Shown here: positions 6,560-13,512 of the stretch, piece by piece
Position numbering within the stretch: the stretch's first letter is position 1
Layout: each line of letters starts with the position of its first letter
Source of the DNA: Candidatus Methanoplasma sp.
GTDB lineage: Archaea; Thermoplasmatota; Thermoplasmata; Methanomassiliicoccales; Methanomethylophilaceae
DNA length: 22,786 nt
Direction of reading: 5' to 3'
Assembly: GCA_031283015.1 (NCBI GenBank)
Contig: JAITCQ010000050.1
Span: 1 to 22,786, forward strand
Position numbers and translations under genes: made by a program
The notes under the pieces: model-generated
Seen by the model: the letters and a program-made list of their open reading frames with translations, nothing else
What the model was told of the DNA's origin: nothing
The model's database searches: none

Positions 6560-7342
6560 ATGAAAAAAGGGATAATGATAATCGGGCACGGCTCCAGATA
6601 CAACTATAACAAATGGGTCATAGAAGAGCAGAAGAGAAGGCTCGAAGAAAAGGGGTTCGAGAACGTTTACATAGGATTCAGCGAGACGACGTACCCCCTC
6701 GTGAGAGACGTCCTCAAAGAAATGGCATCCGACGATATAGAAGAGATCACGGCGGTCCCGTTCTTCATCGCTTCCGGCCTCCATGTGGCGAGGGACATAC
6801 CGGACAAGTTGGGGATACCTCCGGGTTCCGACGGAGGGACGGTCAGCGTCAACGGTAAGAAGGTCCGCATAAGGTATGAACGGCCGTTCGGCAGGGACCC
6901 CGCGCTGGCGGCCATACTTTCCGAGAGGATACAGGAACTGAGCGACGGAGGGGACGGGGGGATACTGGTGATCGGGCACGGGTCAAGGCTTCCCCACAAT
7001 AAAGAAACGATCGTCTTCCAGGCGGGCGAGCTGAAAAAGATGGGATACTGTAACGTAAGATACGCCTTCAACGAATTCGACGAGCCGCGCGCGGAGGATG
7101 TATTCGACGAGATGCTATCGGAGGGGATCGAGGAGATAATCGTTCTGCCGCTCTTCATATCGCTGGGCGCTCATCTGAAACACGACGTTCCCTGGAAGAT
7201 AATGCTCAAGAACGGCATGACAGAGGACGCGCTCCTCATCGGCGGCCGCAGCGTGACGGTGAAGTACGCCGCGCCAATCGGAAGCGACCCGAGGCTCACA
7301 GACTTGATCGCGGAGAGGATCCGCGGCAAGGAACGGATATGA
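6560..7342 (+). CDS. cfbA: CfbA/CbiX-type sirohydrochlorin metallochelatase, two fused domains
   Basis: The enzyme inserts nickel (CfbA) or cobalt (CbiX) into sirohydrochlorin, for coenzyme F430 or cobalamin. The 260-residue product is an internal duplication. Domain 1 has IIGHGSR with His10 and SGLHVARDIP with His75. Domain 2 has VIGHGSR with His140 and LGAHLKHDVP with His205. Both metal-binding histidines are kept in each half, and the 130-residue spacing is exact. Classical archaeal CfbA is a single domain of about 130-145 residues that forms a homodimer, so this gene encodes the dimer as one chain. The start at 6560 (MKKGIMIIGHGS) places the first strand correctly and has AGGAAGG upstream; an ATG at 6494 would add 22 unrelated residues. 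The metal is inferred as nickel from the cfbC remnant and NikR nearby; cobalt is possible. Confidence 0.88.
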   Translation: MKKGIMIIGHGSRYNYNKWVIEEQKRRLEEKGFENVYIGFSETTYPLVRDVLKEMASDDIEEITAVPFFIASGLHVARDIPDKLGIPPGSDGGTVSVNGKKVRIRYERPFGRDPALAAILSERIQELSDGGDGGILVIGHGSRLPHNKETIVFQAGELKKMGYCNVRYAFNEFDEPRAEDVFDEMLSEGIEEIIVLPLFISLGAHLKHDVPWKIMLKNGMTEDALLIGGRSVTVKYAAPIGSDPRLTDLIAERIRGKERI

Positions 7343-7351
7343 ACGCGTCAT

Positions 7352-7364
7352 CCCCCACTGGGGG
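7352..7364 (+). terminator. Short hairpin after cfbA
   Basis: CCCCC-ACT-GGGGG begins nine bases after the cfbA stop. There is no oligo-T run behind it, so a role in termination or 3'-end stability is only suggested. Confidence 0.3.
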
Positions 7365-7455
7365 AGAAGCTCGCCCGATGATATCTGAACACGAGGTACA
7401 CAACGGAGTGCGCGCATATCTGTGGCACTGCCGAAGAGGGATGAAGATACGTCGA

Positions 7456-8238
7456 TTATCCGAGCTTGTCCGGGTACCAATTGATGTCTATTCGTCTGTC
7501 CTCAAGATGCCTTCTTTCCTTTCTTGCATTCTTGACGACCTCTTTGTCAACATAGACGCAGAGTATCCCTTCCCCATCCCCCAGTTCGCCCAGCGAATCT
7601 CCCAGAGGGCCCATCAGTCTGGACGACCCGTAGAACTCCAGATTCCCCGAGTTCCCGACGTTGTTGACGAACACAGTGTAAACGAGATTCTCAAGCGAGC
7701 GCGCAGGCAGGATCCTTTCGTAATATGGTTTGGACGGACCAGCCGATGCGGCGATGCATACGTTTATATCGACACAGGAGAGCGCGTAGTTCCGATATAT
7801 CTCCGGAAAGAAGATGTCGTAGCATATCGAAAGGCCGAACACCATGTCTTTAAAAGAGCAGGTGACCGGCCTGCTGCCGGTGACGAAATCCTTCTCGGAA
7901 TAGATGCCGAAACGCGCCAGATATAATTTGTCGTATACGACCAGATCGTTCGGGGTTATGAAAAGGAGAGAATTCTTTATCCCCGTGGGAGAATAGGACG
8001 GAGCCCCCACGATTATCGCGACATCCTTCTCTATGCACCAGAGCCTCATTCTGTCGACCGCATACTGCACATCATCCGAAAGCGAGGCGTAATCCGCTCC
8101 GTACCCCGTCAGGAACATCTCCGGGAAGATGTACATGTCAGACCTGGTCTGCGTGACCGCGGTCATTATCTTGCCGAGATTCGAACTCACGTCGTTTATC
8201 GCCGCTTGGTATTGGCACAGGGCCAATCTCATTCCCAT
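7456..8238 (-). CDS. Carbon-nitrogen hydrolase, nitrilase superfamily
   Basis: This is a cytoplasmic amidase-type enzyme of 260 residues. The catalytic triad of the nitrilase superfamily is visible: Glu40 in FPEMFLTGYG, Lys104 in YDKLYL and Cys139 in SICYDIFFPE. The length is close to the 260-280 of ω-amidase and carbamoylase-like members. The substrate cannot be deduced. It is divergent from nadE with only 78 bases between the starts. The glutaminase domain of glutamine-dependent NAD synthetases belongs to this same superfamily, so the product might deliver ammonia to the stand-alone NadE (inference). The start is ATG 8238 (MGMRLALCQ) or 8232 (MRLALCQ); the family opens with the R-x-A-x-x-Q strand, so either is acceptable. 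Confidence 0.9.
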   Translation of the reverse strand: MGMRLALCQYQAAINDVSSNLGKIMTAVTQTRSDMYIFPEMFLTGYGADYASLSDDVQYAVDRMRLWCIEKDVAIIVGAPSYSPTGIKNSLLFITPNDLVVYDKLYLARFGIYSEKDFVTGSRPVTCSFKDMVFGLSICYDIFFPEIYRNYALSCVDINVCIAASAGPSKPYYERILPARSLENLVYTVFVNNVGNSGNLEFYGSSRLMGPLGDSLGELGDGEGILCVYVDKEVVKNARKERRHLEDRRIDINWYPDKLG

Positions 8239-8241
8239 GAG

Positions 8242-8306
8242 TGCGGATTACTATGCCAGAACATAATACTTATGCGGATGGCCGAATAATAAATATGCGG
8301 ATAGCC
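8242..8306 (+). promoter_or_regulatory. Divergent nitrilase/nadE promoter region with repeated TGCGGAT
   Basis: TGCGGAT occurs three times, at 8242-8248, 8273-8279 and 8296-8302. The last two extend to ATGCGGATGGCC and ATGCGGATAGCC (11 of 12 bases alike). The A+T-rich text AATAATAAATAT at about 8285-8295 is a plausible TATA box for nadE (start 8317). The repeats may be operator sites shared by the two divergent genes. Confidence 0.35.
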
Positions 8307-8316
8307 ATTATACGCC

Positions 8317-9114
8317 ATGGCCGGCAGAGCGCTTCACAGCATCACAGGAGAGGACATCGGCAGATTGATGGACTTCATAAGGGCGGTGGTGAAAGACACC
8401 GGAAGCAAGGGCCTGGTGGTAGGCGCCAGCGGAGGGCTGGATTCCGCAGTGACGACAAAGCTGTGCGCAGACGCAGTGGGGCCGGAAAATGTCCTGAACA
8501 TATTCATGCCGTCCGCGATTACTCCCGCCGCTGACTATAAGCTGACGGCGAGTCTCAGCAGGAAATGGGGCGTGAGATACGAGGTCGTCGGCATACAGCC
8601 CGCAATAGACGTGTTCACGGGCACTCTCCTCTCGGATGTCAAAGTGCCGCTGGAAAAAGGGAACATATCCGCCAGGTGCAGGATGGTAGTCCTGTACAAC
8701 AGAGCAAAGAAAACGAACTACCTGGTGGCCGGAACGTCGAACAGAAGCGAGTATATGATGGGATATTTCACGAAGTTCGGTGACGGGGCGTCGGACCTCG
8801 TTCCGATGGTCGATCTGTATAAGACGCAGGTGCGGCAGGTCGCCGAGATGATAGGCGTTCCGAAGGAGATAATAGACAAGGTTCCGTCGGCAGGCCTGTG
8901 GGAAGGGCAGACGGACGAAGGGGAGATGGGCATAACCTATCACGATCTGGACATCGTGCTCGACGGCATAGCGTTCGGCGGTTCCGATGAGGAGATCGCA
9001 AAGGATGCCGGCATCGGGAGTTCAAAGGTCGCAGAGATAAGGGCGAGGGTGGATGAAATGGAACACAAAAGGATCCCCGCATACCGTCCAGACGTGACGT
9101 TCAACGACCCCTGA
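8317..9114 (+). CDS. nadE: NAD synthetase, single-domain (NadE)
   Basis: The enzyme amidates nicotinic acid adenine dinucleotide (NaAD) to NAD with ATP, as the last step of NAD synthesis. The 265-residue product has the N-type ATP pyrophosphatase loop SGGLDS (38-43), the conserved AGTSNRSEYMMGYFTKFGD block that contacts NaAD, and the LVPMVDLYKTQVRQ and PSAGLWEGQTDE blocks. There is no N-terminal glutaminase domain, so the enzyme uses ammonia or a partner amidase. The length matches single-domain archaeal NadE (about 260). The start at 8317 follows a short A+T-rich promoter. The larBCE operon begins 280 bases downstream on the other strand; LarB uses the same NaAD. Confidence 0.96.
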   Translation: MAGRALHSITGEDIGRLMDFIRAVVKDTGSKGLVVGASGGLDSAVTTKLCADAVGPENVLNIFMPSAITPAADYKLTASLSRKWGVRYEVVGIQPAIDVFTGTLLSDVKVPLEKGNISARCRMVVLYNRAKKTNYLVAGTSNRSEYMMGYFTKFGDGASDLVPMVDLYKTQVRQVAEMIGVPKEIIDKVPSAGLWEGQTDEGEMGITYHDLDIVLDGIAFGGSDEEIAKDAGIGSSKVAEIRARVDEMEHKRIPAYRPDVTFNDP

Positions 9115-9120
9115 CATTAG

Positions 9121-9132
9121 AAAATTTTATTA
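9121..9132 (+). promoter_or_regulatory. TATA-like box of tRNA-Glu
   Basis: AAAATTTTATTA is centred about 30 bases upstream of the first tRNA base at 9158 and follows the nadE stop by six bases. It fits an archaeal TATA element. Confidence 0.5.
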
Positions 9133-9157
9133 GTGACATCGTGCTCTCGGGATTCAA

Positions 9158-9230
9158 GCTCCTATAGTGTAGCGGCCAATCATGAAGCCCTCTCGAGGCT
9201 TCGACTCGGGTTCAAATCCCGATGGGAGCA
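9158..9230 (+). tRNA. tRNA-Glu (anticodon CTC)
   Basis: The acceptor stem is GCTCCTA (9158-9164) with TGGGAGC, then discriminator A at 9230. The anticodon stem AAGCC/GGCTT encloses CTCTCGA, giving anticodon CTC for GAG codons. The T arm is CTCGGG-TTCAAAT-CCCGA in the usual layout. The length is 73 nt with a short variable loop. CCA is not encoded; CTCC follows. Confidence 0.95.
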
Positions 9231-9316
9231 CTCCATCTTCTTCTGTAGTCATCGTTTCAAAGACCATCATTGTCCCTCTGAAAAGACCTGTTTCGCCCTG
9301 CCCGTTTGTCATCTGC

Positions 9317-9328
9317 AACGTTAACGTT
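9317..9328. repeat. Perfect 12-base palindrome AACGTTAACGTT
   Basis: This is a self-complementary 12-mer in the gap between the convergent tRNA-Glu and larE. The flanking bases (GC before, TTGC after) nearly extend it. It could be a protein-binding site; with no loop it is a poor hairpin. Confidence 0.4.
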
Positions 9329-9372
9329 TGCTGGCTTGCATTTTCCTAACCACTTTTAGGCACATTCCTGCG

Positions 9373-9390
9373 CCCCGACCTTTATCGGGG
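9373..9390 (-). terminator. Hairpin downstream of larE
   Basis: CCCCGA and TCGGGG (6 bp) enclose a six-base loop, five bases beyond the larE stop. No oligo-T follows on the minus strand, so it may stabilise or end the larBCE transcript without being a classic terminator. Confidence 0.35.
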
Positions 9391-9395
9391 GCAGG

Positions 9396-10220
9396 TCACT
9401 TCAGCAGAATTTCCGACGGCAGGACCTCGTTCATGCTGCCGGTGCGGTACCCGATCAGATCCAAGGACACGTAGGTGAAGCCGATCGATCTGAACTTATC
9501 GGATATCTTCTTCCTCACAGATGCGCCCGCCATTTTTGCGAATCCGTCCTCATCCGTTTCGATGCGCGCAAGGTTTCCGTGGAAACGCACCCGTACCTGA
9601 TTGAAACCGATATCAAGGAGGAACTGCTCGGCCTCATCAATCATGTCAAGACGCTCCGGAGTTATCTCCTCCCCGTACGGAAAGCGGGAAGAGAGGCAGG
9701 CAAAGGACTGTTTGTCCCAGGTAGGCAGACCCATTTCTTTGGAAAGCATGCGGACCTCGGCTTTGTACAATCCCGCATGTCGCAGCGGGCTTTTCACGCC
9801 CTGTTCCGCTATGGCGGTCAAACCCGGGCGGTAATCGCCTTCGTCGTCCATGTTCGAGCCCTCCGCCACGTTGGCGATGCCGTGCTGTGAAGCAACCGCC
9901 CGCATCTTTGTGAATATCTCTTTCTTACAAAGGTAGCAGCGGTTCACCGGATTACTGGAAAAACCATCTATCTCCAATTCTTCAGAATCGAATATGATAT
10001 GTATGATCCCTTCCCTTTCACAGAATGTCCTCGCGCCCTCCAATTCACGTTTAGGGAAGGAGCGGGAGCGGGCGGTCACGGCGATCGCCCCGTCCCCGAG
10101 GACATCGTGTGCAGTCTTCAGAAGGAAGGTGGAGTCGACGCCTCCGGAGAACGCTATCGCGATGCTGCCGAGCTCGGACAGATACGATCTAAGTTCCTCG
10201 AACTTTTGATACATATTCAT
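9396..10220 (-). CDS. larE: LarE, sulfur transferase of nickel-pincer nucleotide synthesis
   Basis: LarE adenylates the carboxylates of the LarB product and replaces them with thiocarboxylates. The 274-residue product has the PP-loop SGGVDS (25-30), the EGSNMDDEGDYRPG block and the ACLSSRFPYG block with Cys175. The last equals the sacrificial cysteine (Cys176) of Lactobacillus plantarum LarE. Here Cys95 and Cys98 (NRCYLC) are also present, giving the three-cysteine set of LarE enzymes that hold a [4Fe-4S] cluster and transfer sulfur catalytically, as described for Thermotoga. The start at 10220 is favoured because ATGA overlaps the larC stop; ATG 10214 is an alternative. It is the last gene of the larBCE operon. 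Confidence 0.94.
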   Translation of the reverse strand: MNMYQKFEELRSYLSELGSIAIAFSGGVDSTFLLKTAHDVLGDGAIAVTARSRSFPKRELEGARTFCEREGIIHIIFDSEELEIDGFSSNPVNRCYLCKKEIFTKMRAVASQHGIANVAEGSNMDDEGDYRPGLTAIAEQGVKSPLRHAGLYKAEVRMLSKEMGLPTWDKQSFACLSSRFPYGEEITPERLDMIDEAEQFLLDIGFNQVRVRFHGNLARIETDEDGFAKMAGASVRKKISDKFRSIGFTYVSLDLIGYRTGSMNEVLPSEILLK

Positions 10221-11473
10221 TCCTTGTGCTCCCCTTCGTCCAAATATCTCCATAATTTACGGTTCATCTCGTCGATCGAGACCCCGTGCTCGTCGGCAAG
10301 CGCCGCAACATCCTCGTATTCGAACTTCGCTTTTTCGACGCCGTAGCCGCGGCCTACCTTGATTCGAAGCTGGCCGAAGGGCGTCGTTATCAATCTCACT
10401 TCGCGTTCCAGCATATACCGGCCGAGCACGGACCTCCTCACGCCGAACGTTGTGGTATGCCGCAGCAGCGCGGCGGCGAACTCGTCCGCTCTGTCTACGC
10501 CACAGATGCACGTAAGCATTATCCCCGGGCGGTCCTTCTTCATCCCGAGGGGGGTGGTGAACGCATCGAAGGCCCCGTCCCTGATGAGTTTCCGACAGAC
10601 GAAGCCAAGCGCCTCGCCGCTCATGTCGTCTATGTTGCAGCGGAGTTCCGCCACGGTGCCGTTCGCGCCGCAGGCGGAATCGCTTTCGCCGTAGAGAGTG
10701 CGGACGCAGTTCACTGCTTCAAAGTCCTTTTTACCCATCCCGTATCCGATCTTGCGTACGGTCATCTCCGGCATCGGGCCGAAGTCCGAGGCAAAATGCT
10801 TCAGCAAGGCCGCCCCGGTGGGGGTGCACAGCTCGCCTTTGATCGACCCGCCGTAAGAGGGGACGCCCCGCAGGATGTACGCCGTGGCGGGGGCCGGGAC
10901 GGGAAGTATGCCGTGAGCGCAGCGGACGGACCCGCTTCCTGTATGAACGGGGGAGACAACGATCCTTTCCGGCGAAAGCGACTCGATCAGAAGACACACG
11001 CCCACTATGTCTGTGATGGCATCCAAAGCGCCGACCTCATGGAACCGTATCTCCGAGGCCGGTATGCCATGGACGTGAGACTCGGCCTCGGCGATCAGGC
11101 TGTACACCGCCAACGCGTCCTTTTTAACCCTTTGAGAAACGGGAAGACCGAGTATGACGGCCTCGATGTCGGTCAGATGCGAATGCCGGTGGGAATGTTC
11201 TTTCCCGCAGCCGTCATCATGATGGTGGCATCCGTGACCCGTTTCCAAATCGACATCGGCGCTCACTTCCTCCGCACTGCCTACGACGACCGAAACGGCG
11301 GTACCGCTTATGCCCAGTTTGACCGCCCGGTTTATGCATACTTTTACGTCCTTCAATCCCAAGCAGTTCATCCGCTCCGAGAACGCTTTTTCATCGCCGG
11401 TCAATTCCAGCAGTGCGGCCATGAGCATATCCCCCGCCGCGCCCATGCTGCATTCGATGTACAGTGTCTTCAC
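10217..11473 (-). CDS. larC: LarC, nickel insertion in NPN cofactor synthesis, full-length
   Basis: LarC is the CTP-dependent cyclometallase that inserts nickel to complete the nickel-pincer nucleotide. The 418-residue protein starts with YIECSMGAAGDMLMAALLEL, the family opening, and contains FHEVGALDAITDIVG and ELCTPTGAALLKHFA. It continues through the C-terminal half (TTPLGMKKDRPGIML, FGVRRSVLGRYMLERE). In L. plantarum the two halves are joined only by programmed frameshifting; here they are one uninterrupted frame. A linker at about residues 79-100 holds nine histidines and two cysteines (HGCHHHDDGCGKEHSHRHSH), a probable metal-binding loop. It overlaps larB and larE by four bases each (ATGA), so the three genes are tightly coupled. 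Confidence 0.95.
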   Translation of the reverse strand: MKTLYIECSMGAAGDMLMAALLELTGDEKAFSERMNCLGLKDVKVCINRAVKLGISGTAVSVVVGSAEEVSADVDLETGHGCHHHDDGCGKEHSHRHSHLTDIEAVILGLPVSQRVKKDALAVYSLIAEAESHVHGIPASEIRFHEVGALDAITDIVGVCLLIESLSPERIVVSPVHTGSGSVRCAHGILPVPAPATAYILRGVPSYGGSIKGELCTPTGAALLKHFASDFGPMPEMTVRKIGYGMGKKDFEAVNCVRTLYGESDSACGANGTVAELRCNIDDMSGEALGFVCRKLIRDGAFDAFTTPLGMKKDRPGIMLTCICGVDRADEFAAALLRHTTTFGVRRSVLGRYMLEREVRLITTPFGQLRIKVGRGYGVEKAKFEYEDVAALADEHGVSIDEMNRKLWRYLDEGEHKE

Positions 11474-12240
11474 TTTATACTCTCCATCTGATTGATGCGG
11501 CCGGCCAAGAAACCGGCCCCGAAACCGTTGTCGATGTTCACGACGGATACGCCGTTCGCACAGGAATTGATCATGGTCAGAAGCGCGGACAATCCGTCGA
11601 AGCTCGCGCCGTATCCGATGCTTGTGGGGACGGCGATGACCGGACAGCTCACCAGCCCGCCTATGACGCTGGCCAGAGCCCCCTCCATTCCGGCGACCGC
11701 GACGATCGCTCTTGCGTTGATCAGAGTTTCGTGATGCGACAGCAGCCTGTGCAGACCCGCAACGCCCACGTCGTACAAACGAGTGACATTATTACCCAGC
11801 GTCTCGGCGGTCAGCGCCGCTTCCTCGCATACCGCCATATCGCTGGTCCCGGCGCCGGCAACGACGATGCTGCCAACTCTCCGCTGTTCCTTCGGCATTG
11901 CTATCCCCAGCCTGGGTATGGGGTGGTAATCGAGAGGTATGCCGTTCTCGGCGAGATGGTCTGCGGTCCTCTGATCGATGCGCGTGACAAGAACGTTCTC
12001 TGAACCGTTGCTGCGCATATCCGAAAGTATACCCAGGATATGCTCTGGAGCCTTCCCCTGCCCGTAGATCGCTTCGCCCGCTCCCTGCCGTATCGTGCGA
12101 TGATAGTCGATCTTCGCATACCCGAGGTCGGAGAACGGGAGCGTCTGCAACCGGTCCATCGCCTTCTCGGGAGTAAGGGTGCCGGCCTCGATCTCGCGGA
12201 GCAGTTCAAGAATATCAGCCTTTGTGCCGATCTTGCTCAT
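11470..12240 (-). CDS. larB: LarB, pyridinium-3,5-biscarboxylic acid mononucleotide synthase
   Basis: LarB carboxylates C5 of the pyridinium ring of NaAD and hydrolyses the phosphoanhydride bond, giving the precursor of the NPN cofactor. The 256-residue product has the N-terminal LarB segment ending in KIDYHRTIRQG...YGQGKAPEHI. A PurE-like domain follows, with VVAGAGTSDMAVCEEA, YDVGVAGLHRLL, CPVIAVPTSIGYGASFDG and NSCANGVSVVNIDNGFGAG; the NSCA cysteine matches the one that binds the substrate ring. The start at 12240 (MSKIG) is chosen because GGAGGAT lies eight bases upstream. An ATG at 12279 would add 13 residues that the family lacks. It is the first gene of larB-larC-larE. Confidence 0.95.
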   Translation of the reverse strand: MSKIGTKADILELLREIEAGTLTPEKAMDRLQTLPFSDLGYAKIDYHRTIRQGAGEAIYGQGKAPEHILGILSDMRSNGSENVLVTRIDQRTADHLAENGIPLDYHPIPRLGIAMPKEQRRVGSIVVAGAGTSDMAVCEEAALTAETLGNNVTRLYDVGVAGLHRLLSHHETLINARAIVAVAGMEGALASVIGGLVSCPVIAVPTSIGYGASFDGLSALLTMINSCANGVSVVNIDNGFGAGFLAGRINQMESIK

Positions 12241-12300
12241 CGTCTCATCCTCCTCTCCGCCGAACCGGCCCTGTGCCATTGCACCGCTATCGCCCTAATC

Positions 12301-12310
12301 GGTTTAAACC
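12301..12310 (-). promoter_or_regulatory. TATA-like palindrome upstream of larB
   Basis: GGTTTAAACC is a perfect 10-base palindrome containing TTTAAA. It is 65 bases upstream of the larB ATG and would give a transcript start near 12278 and a leader of about 38 bases carrying the Shine-Dalgarno sequence. It could double as an operator. Confidence 0.4.
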
Positions 12311-12617
12311 TTTATTGGAGCCGCATACGTATATCCGGCTTTCCGAATCTTTCAAAGGGCCTGTACATAACGGCAGTCAGTATAACTGCAGTATGTTCGT
12401 TTTTCAAATTTTTAGACAGTAATTGGGAACTGATGAGAAAATGTCGACGGGAGACCGATAAGGCCGGATGAAAGGACCCCCGAATTTGTTCCAAAGCGCA
12501 GGCTTGACGCCAAGAAAACCAACAGCCCTCCCCGCAATGCCGAAGGCCAGTTTGTAAAAACCGACGAAAAAAAAGTGAACAGCCTCTTTTGTACACGACC
12601 GTATTCGGCGGCCGCTT
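12311..12617. other. Intergenic stretch without a recognisable gene
   Basis: This is about 300 bases between the ZIP gene end and the larB promoter. I see no conserved protein, tRNA or riboswitch. On the minus strand there are T-runs (12567-12574 and 12556-12560) that could end a short transcript. The words CAGTATAACTGCAGTATG (12379-12396) include a repeated CAGTAT. A 94-codon minus-strand frame (12312-12596) has no family features and odd composition (many Phe, Cys, Arg), so I do not call it a gene. Confidence 0.6.
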
Positions 12618-12627
12618 AAAAAAGAAA
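12618..12627 (-). terminator. Oligo-T terminator of the ZIP gene
   Basis: On the minus strand the text is TTTCTTTTTT, 15-24 bases past the ZIP stop. U-rich runs of this kind end transcription in archaea without a hairpin. Confidence 0.55.
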
Positions 12628-12641
12628 GGAGGAAAGGAAGT

Positions 12642-13421
12642 TTAGTGTGCGTGCGACCCCATGAGCATCAGGACACATACAACGATCAGCAGCCCCGCGA
12701 TCAAAAGTGCCAGTGCTTTTATGTCAAGGTTCCTTCTGTGGAATGCCTCCGGTATCATGTGTAGCATTGTCACGAACATGAAGACGCCTGCCGAGAACGC
12801 GAACGCGGGGCCGGCGATCTCGCTTTCCGCCCCCCCGAGGACGAAGTATGAGATCAGAGCAGCGATCGGCGAGATAAGGCAGAACGCGGTCAGATACGCA
12901 ACGGACCTTTTCCTATTCCCCGTAAGCAGGAACGTTGACGAGAGTGAGAACACCTCCACCGCCTTGTGGATGCACAGTGCGACGACGATCATCAGTCCGA
13001 CCGCCTCTCCCACGATGAACGCGGTGGCAAGCGCAAGCCCGTCGAAACAGGTGTGTATGGACAGCCCAATGAACGCGGAGACGGAGGTGATCTCGTGGGA
13101 ATGGTGGTCCATGCATTCCTTGCAGTCGCATTTGGACGTTCTGTAATGCTTGAAGAGGAAATCCACAACGAACATTATCAGGAAGCCAGCAAGCACCAGA
13201 TACATAACGTCCATTTCGTCGAACCCGCCGGTCTCGCTCTCATGGATGGCCTCCGGCAGGAGCATCAGGAACAACACTCCGAGGAAGACCCCCGCGCTGA
13301 AGGCGATCATCAGGTGTATTTGTTTATCTGTCGCTTTGAACATCATCGGAACGAAGGCCGCAGCGAACGACACGATCGTTATCAGGATCACACAGATCAG
13401 GAACGGGGCGATTACATCCAT
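12642..13421 (-). CDS. ZIP-family divalent metal transporter
   Basis: This is a 259-residue membrane carrier moving divalent metals (Zn, Fe, Mn, Ni or Co in different members) into the cytoplasm. About eight hydrophobic segments are visible. The metal-site motifs are intact: IHTCFDGLA in the fourth segment (His, Asp) and IHKAVE in the fifth (His, Glu). The cytoplasmic loop after the third segment carries CDCKECMDHHSHE, a Cys/His cluster typical of metal-sensing loops. The last segment ends GSHAH. The gene is divergent from nikR, 91 bases apart, with a palindrome between them, so nickel-dependent control by NikR is likely. The substrate is not readable from the sequence; nickel is inferred from context. 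Confidence 0.92.
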   Translation of the reverse strand: MDVIAPFLICVILITIVSFAAAFVPMMFKATDKQIHLMIAFSAGVFLGVLFLMLLPEAIHESETGGFDEMDVMYLVLAGFLIMFVVDFLFKHYRTSKCDCKECMDHHSHEITSVSAFIGLSIHTCFDGLALATAFIVGEAVGLMIVVALCIHKAVEVFSLSSTFLLTGNRKRSVAYLTAFCLISPIAALISYFVLGGAESEIAGPAFAFSAGVFMFVTMLHMIPEAFHRRNLDIKALALLIAGLLIVVCVLMLMGSHAH

Positions 13422-13460
13422 ATTCGAAAGATGAATGATTTTTTATTAAAAGATTATGAT

Positions 13461-13475
13461 AAAGTTATTAACTTT
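13461..13475. promoter_or_regulatory. Palindrome AAAGTTATTAACTTT between ZIP and nikR
   Basis: This is a 7-1-7 inverted repeat with perfect arms (AAAGTTA-T-TAACTTT), 38 bases upstream of the nikR ATG and 40 bases upstream of the ZIP ATG, in an A+T-rich divergent promoter. It is a good candidate operator for NikR autoregulation and control of the transporter. It does not match the long-spaced NikR box known from E. coli. Confidence 0.5.
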
Positions 13476-13512
13476 TGACGCCTTTTCATCTCTTTGTTAA
13501 CAAGGTGCGAAT

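Noticed and set aside
7339..7926. A 195-codon plus-strand frame starting in the cfbA stop (ATGA)
   Set aside because: The coupling-like start is attractive, but most of the frame is antisense to the nitrilase gene, whose catalytic triad is intact. The translation looks like no known protein.
10286..11491. A 401-codon open frame on the plus strand opposite larC
   Set aside because: It is antisense to a well-supported larC with family motifs along its length. High-GC codon bias leaves long empty antisense frames, and the translation shows no family features.
12431..12475. Hammerhead- or C/D-box-like text (CTGATGAGAAAA, GGATGAAA)
   Set aside because: The remaining hammerhead core (GAAA after a stem and a paired third helix) and the D boxes of an sRNA could not be found, so the match is probably chance.
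12312..12596. A 94-codon minus-strand frame in the larB-ZIP gap
   Set aside because: No conserved features, no good start signal, and odd composition (Cys, Phe and Arg-rich).
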